Shown in pieces: positions 61,051 to 64,000 of a stretch of DNA of 64,000 nucleotides (positions are counted from its first letter, which is position 1; every line of letters begins with the position of its first letter). The position numbers and the translations under genes are program-made. Origin of the DNA: Morinoia aosen (taxonomy: Eukaryota > Arthropoda > Malacostraca > Amphipoda > Talitridae); NCBI GenBank assembly GCA_030386875.1, contig CM059563.1, positions 15,580,001 to 15,644,000 on the forward strand, read 5' to 3'. The notes below the pieces were generated by a model. It did not search any database, was not told the origin of the DNA, and saw nothing but the letters and a program-made list of their open reading frames with translations.

Positions 61051-63203
61051 TGCAAAAACATCAGCGACTCACAAGCCTCTGAAAGAAAAAACGACGGACT
61101 ACATAGATAAAATTTCGAGCATTTTTAAACAACTGCAAAGTGATTACGCTTAGAATTGATATCGCGTTTTCAGGTGAGAAATTTTTCGCTCTTGAAGCAA
61201 ATTTCAACGGCCAGAACGACAGAGTGCTGTAAAAGCGTTTACAGATGTCCCAAACTCATGAAAAACAGCGAACTAAAGATCAATGCGCGGACCGTCATTC
61301 CGAAAACGTAGAAATCTCCCCTGATTTTTCTTTACCATCAATGCCCAGTAAAACTACACAGCAAACCACTACATGTTCGGAGAAAATGAAACTAAAATTA
61401 TTTTGACGCACACTTCGGCTACATAAACTGAATTTCCTTGACTAAAATTTTGCGCGCCTAATTCAGGGCTTGTGATATTAGCCGGTGCATTTCATGGATA
61501 TAGTATAGTAGTTATAGTAGATCGAAAATGGTCCAACGCTTTGATCTCCTCTCGTACAGAGTTCACTAGACATGACGAAGTCCTGCGTTTGCGCAAAGCA
61601 CGAGATCGAAACTTCATCCCTCACACGCAGAGCAGGATTGTTACAGTCGCAATCAGCGGCGCACATCCTCTCGGCCACATACTGGCGGTCACGTGACTCG
61701 GTAACAGCATTACAGATCCGCAGTTGCTAACGATCAAATCTCTTATTTTTATTGGTCCAAGTCCCTGAACCACCAGGTTCCGTACGTGCCTCTTGCATTG
61801 AGCTGCCTAATACGTATTGTGAGTGAATAATCTGAGAACAGAGCACATACGGCGCTTGCTCGAGGGAAGAGTACTGTTTTCATTAGAAAGTGATCGAAAA
61901 ATTGTCTGTTTCTTTCAGCTCTCATAAAAATATCGAAGGTCACGTGGCGTACTCGAAACTTTCTCAAACGAGCAAAGTTCTGTGAGGTTCGATCAAAAAT
62001 CGGTAACTTTGTATCTTGAGGAAACAGACTTGTCTACTTAAAATTGTGATATTCATCTTGGTCTATCGTTATTCAAGAACGTGTGCTTAAGAACGTGTGA
62101 ACGTGTGCAACCTTTAGAAATAACCCTAAGAATGCATTTTTGTTTAAAAAAATCGCTAGCTTCCGAGAAGTAAAGATAATTTTTCTCTTTCTTACAGCGT
62201 TTGGAATTACTGTGCTGATATCATTAAAAAATTATTTCATGACCAGTTTGAAACTGATAAAACCTCTTTTCCGAATCGCTTTGTTCTGAAACGAAAACTT
62301 GCGATTGGCTGCCAAGGATTGGTCGCAAAGCAAGGAACTCCCGTGATTGGCTCTATTACAATTGTGGGCTGCAGCAAGTGCCGTGATCGCAGCGGCTGCT
62401 GCGAACTCGATGCCAATTTGGGGCTGTTTCCTCAATTCAAAATCCTCACTGATGTCGAGAGAAGTCAGAGAATAACACACTGCCGGTGTCTAAGAACTTT
62501 TCACACGGATTATTATTCGACGAGTTACAAACAAAAAACTTATTTATTGAATGAAAATAGTTTTATCTAGAATGATGCATATTTACTCGAAACGAAAATA
62601 TTTTTTCGAAAAATAAAGATTGTTTACAGTACTGAAATGTATCACTTCCTTTAGATGATTATAGACAGGTCAAAATTCTATCGTAAATTTAGTGTTTTCC
62701 ACTATCAACTAGATAGTGTCGTCACCAACAGCAGCAGAAAAACTTATTCAATTCAAATAATTCAGTTTAGCGCAATACATTCCAGCAACTTTATACTTTT
62801 ACAAGAGACGTTATAACACTAAAAATTGCTGCAAAATATAAGCACAAATTACGTGTACTTAGATTCGCAAAGACAATCAAGATCATTTTACTTTTAACAT
62901 GTACGCACAAAATTACCAGATTTCCCTAAACCTAACATATGAGCTTATAATTCCTGTCAAATATAAAGCAAACAAAGAACCACGAAGTCATGTGATTAAA
63001 ATAATGTAAATTAGTTTACTAATACTGTTGATAGAATATTCACAGCGACAGCGTCCATTGATACTGTCTACTCGGGAAAAGCTCAAATACGACGCAGAAC
63101 TGCCTTGGACTCAAGTAGGGTGCATTTGGCTCTATTCAGCCCCTCTTAAGTTCATGTTCACACCCAACATCAAACGAGTATTTTCAATGTAGCAGGTAAC
63201 TGC

Positions 63204-63788
63204 GTGGAGGGCACAATTAAGCTCATCATGGTACCTACATTAGAGATCACATTGTTAAGCAATGTACTCTGTTGTAGCGGTATAGCTGGTAACGTTAAGT
63301 CATCGAGTCCCTACAGCTCTCAACATGCAACAATCCTGTTCAATGCTCCGTCGCACGATGCGTCACTACGTCTGTTCAGAAGCACTAACGCTGCTAGCTG
63401 TACGGCTACAGCAGAAATATTATTTGAAAATCCGGCTCCTGATCAGAGGACGATCCCATTGCCTCGCACTACTCACACAGACCGCCAGCGCGCATGCGCA
63501 CGCCTGCCGTGCGTGTGTCCATTGATCAAAGGCGATAATCTCATTGTGGCTGCCGGCGCGCAGAGCAAATCCAGTCACAAACAAAGAATTCCTGAGAGCG
63601 TGTTTCTCTCACGTGAGCTCGTCGTACAGTCCTATGCTGAGTTACGCATGTTTCTGGGTGAGAAAAGTATTTTATGGCCAGCCTATCTCAATACAGGTGA
63701 ATTTGCTCAAGGTAAACTAATCAGATCAAATCTACGGACTCGTACAGAAGTGCAGCATGCTATTTGCAGATTTTTTTTTAAAGTATAA
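63204..63788 (+). other. Unrecognised 194-codon open frame
   Basis: Longest open frame outside the tandem repeats, and more GC-rich than its flanks. It starts with ATG and ends TAA. I see no signal peptide, clear membrane segment, known motif or repeat. A Cys/His/Arg-rich middle part (around residues 90-115) resembles nothing I know. Frame length alone is modest evidence; it could be chance, an exon of a neighbouring gene, or the remnant of a mobile element. Confidence 0.2.
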
Positions 63789-64000
63789 TGGCTCATGAGG
63801 ATGCAAGACGGGAATTATTCGTTTTCAATAATGTTGTATAACTTGTATTACTGGAAGAAATTTTGACACGCCTGTAGGTGTCAAACGGTAATTCAGAGTA
63901 ATCCTGATACACATTGGAGTATCACCTATGACCTCGCCTTCAAGCGGTCGAGGTAGATAAATCAAATTTTCATGTTTCACATGGCCAAATAATTCTTGGT

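Larger units (their letters stand above)
54607..64000 (+). other. Presumed intron 3 / downstream DNA, no exon recognised
   Basis: I looked for the codons of VWFQNRRAKWRK after 54461 and found none. The segment holds GC-rich elements (55400-55650, 55930-56110), tandem repeats (55147-55400, 56111-56246), two copies of an interspersed repeat (56668, 60949), a TA microsatellite (58768-58796) and open frames without recognisable domains (57455-57763, 59442-59843, 59956-60138, 63204-63788). The last, 194 codons, is the longest non-repeat frame in the window. Confidence 0.5.

Overview
This is eukaryotic, AT-rich, gene-poor DNA with long introns, many minisatellites and short mobile elements. The only gene I recognise with confidence is a Vsx-type (visual system homeobox, Chx10 family) paired-like homeobox gene on the + strand. 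Its gene structure and protein motifs fit a bilaterian animal, and I suspect an arthropod. I cannot name the species. No rRNA, tRNA, bacterial operon or viral gene was found.

Layout. 1-30.4 kb: presumed upstream flank, with no confident gene. It holds a 30-bp minisatellite (12741-14100), a 200-bp Tc1/mariner-type MITE with TA duplications (22086-22285), two copies of a short retroposon family and several degenerate tandem arrays. 30483-30876: first coding exon of the Vsx-like gene (N-terminus with the FSVRDFLGL octapeptide). 30877-51877: a 21-kb intron with a 20-bp perfect inverted repeat in a long hairpin, 24-bp and 21-bp GC-rich minisatellites, a 3.4-kb array of about 149 copies of a 23-bp unit, a third retroposon copy and GC-rich segments that may be regulatory. 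51878-51953: a 76-bp exon for the basic linker into the homeodomain. 54337-54460: homeobox exon (homeodomain residues 6-46), ending at the 46/47 intron position common in paired-class genes. The next exon (WFQNRR helix 3 and the CVC domain) was not found, so the gene probably continues past 64000.

The three exons fit in splice phase: exon 1 ends in phase 1, exon 2 enters in phase 1 and leaves in phase 2, and exon 3 enters in phase 2 and ends in phase 0. This fit is strong evidence that they belong to one gene.

The most interesting feature is around the homeobox exon. A 52-bp tandem repeat runs right up to its 3' splice site, so each repeat copy carries a copy of the acceptor. About 137 bp downstream of the exon end lies a decayed duplicate of the last homeobox codons, with a stop codon and a destroyed donor. 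The exon therefore appears to sit inside unstable repeat DNA on both sides. Most other open frames in the window are short chance frames or by-products of tandem repeats without stops.
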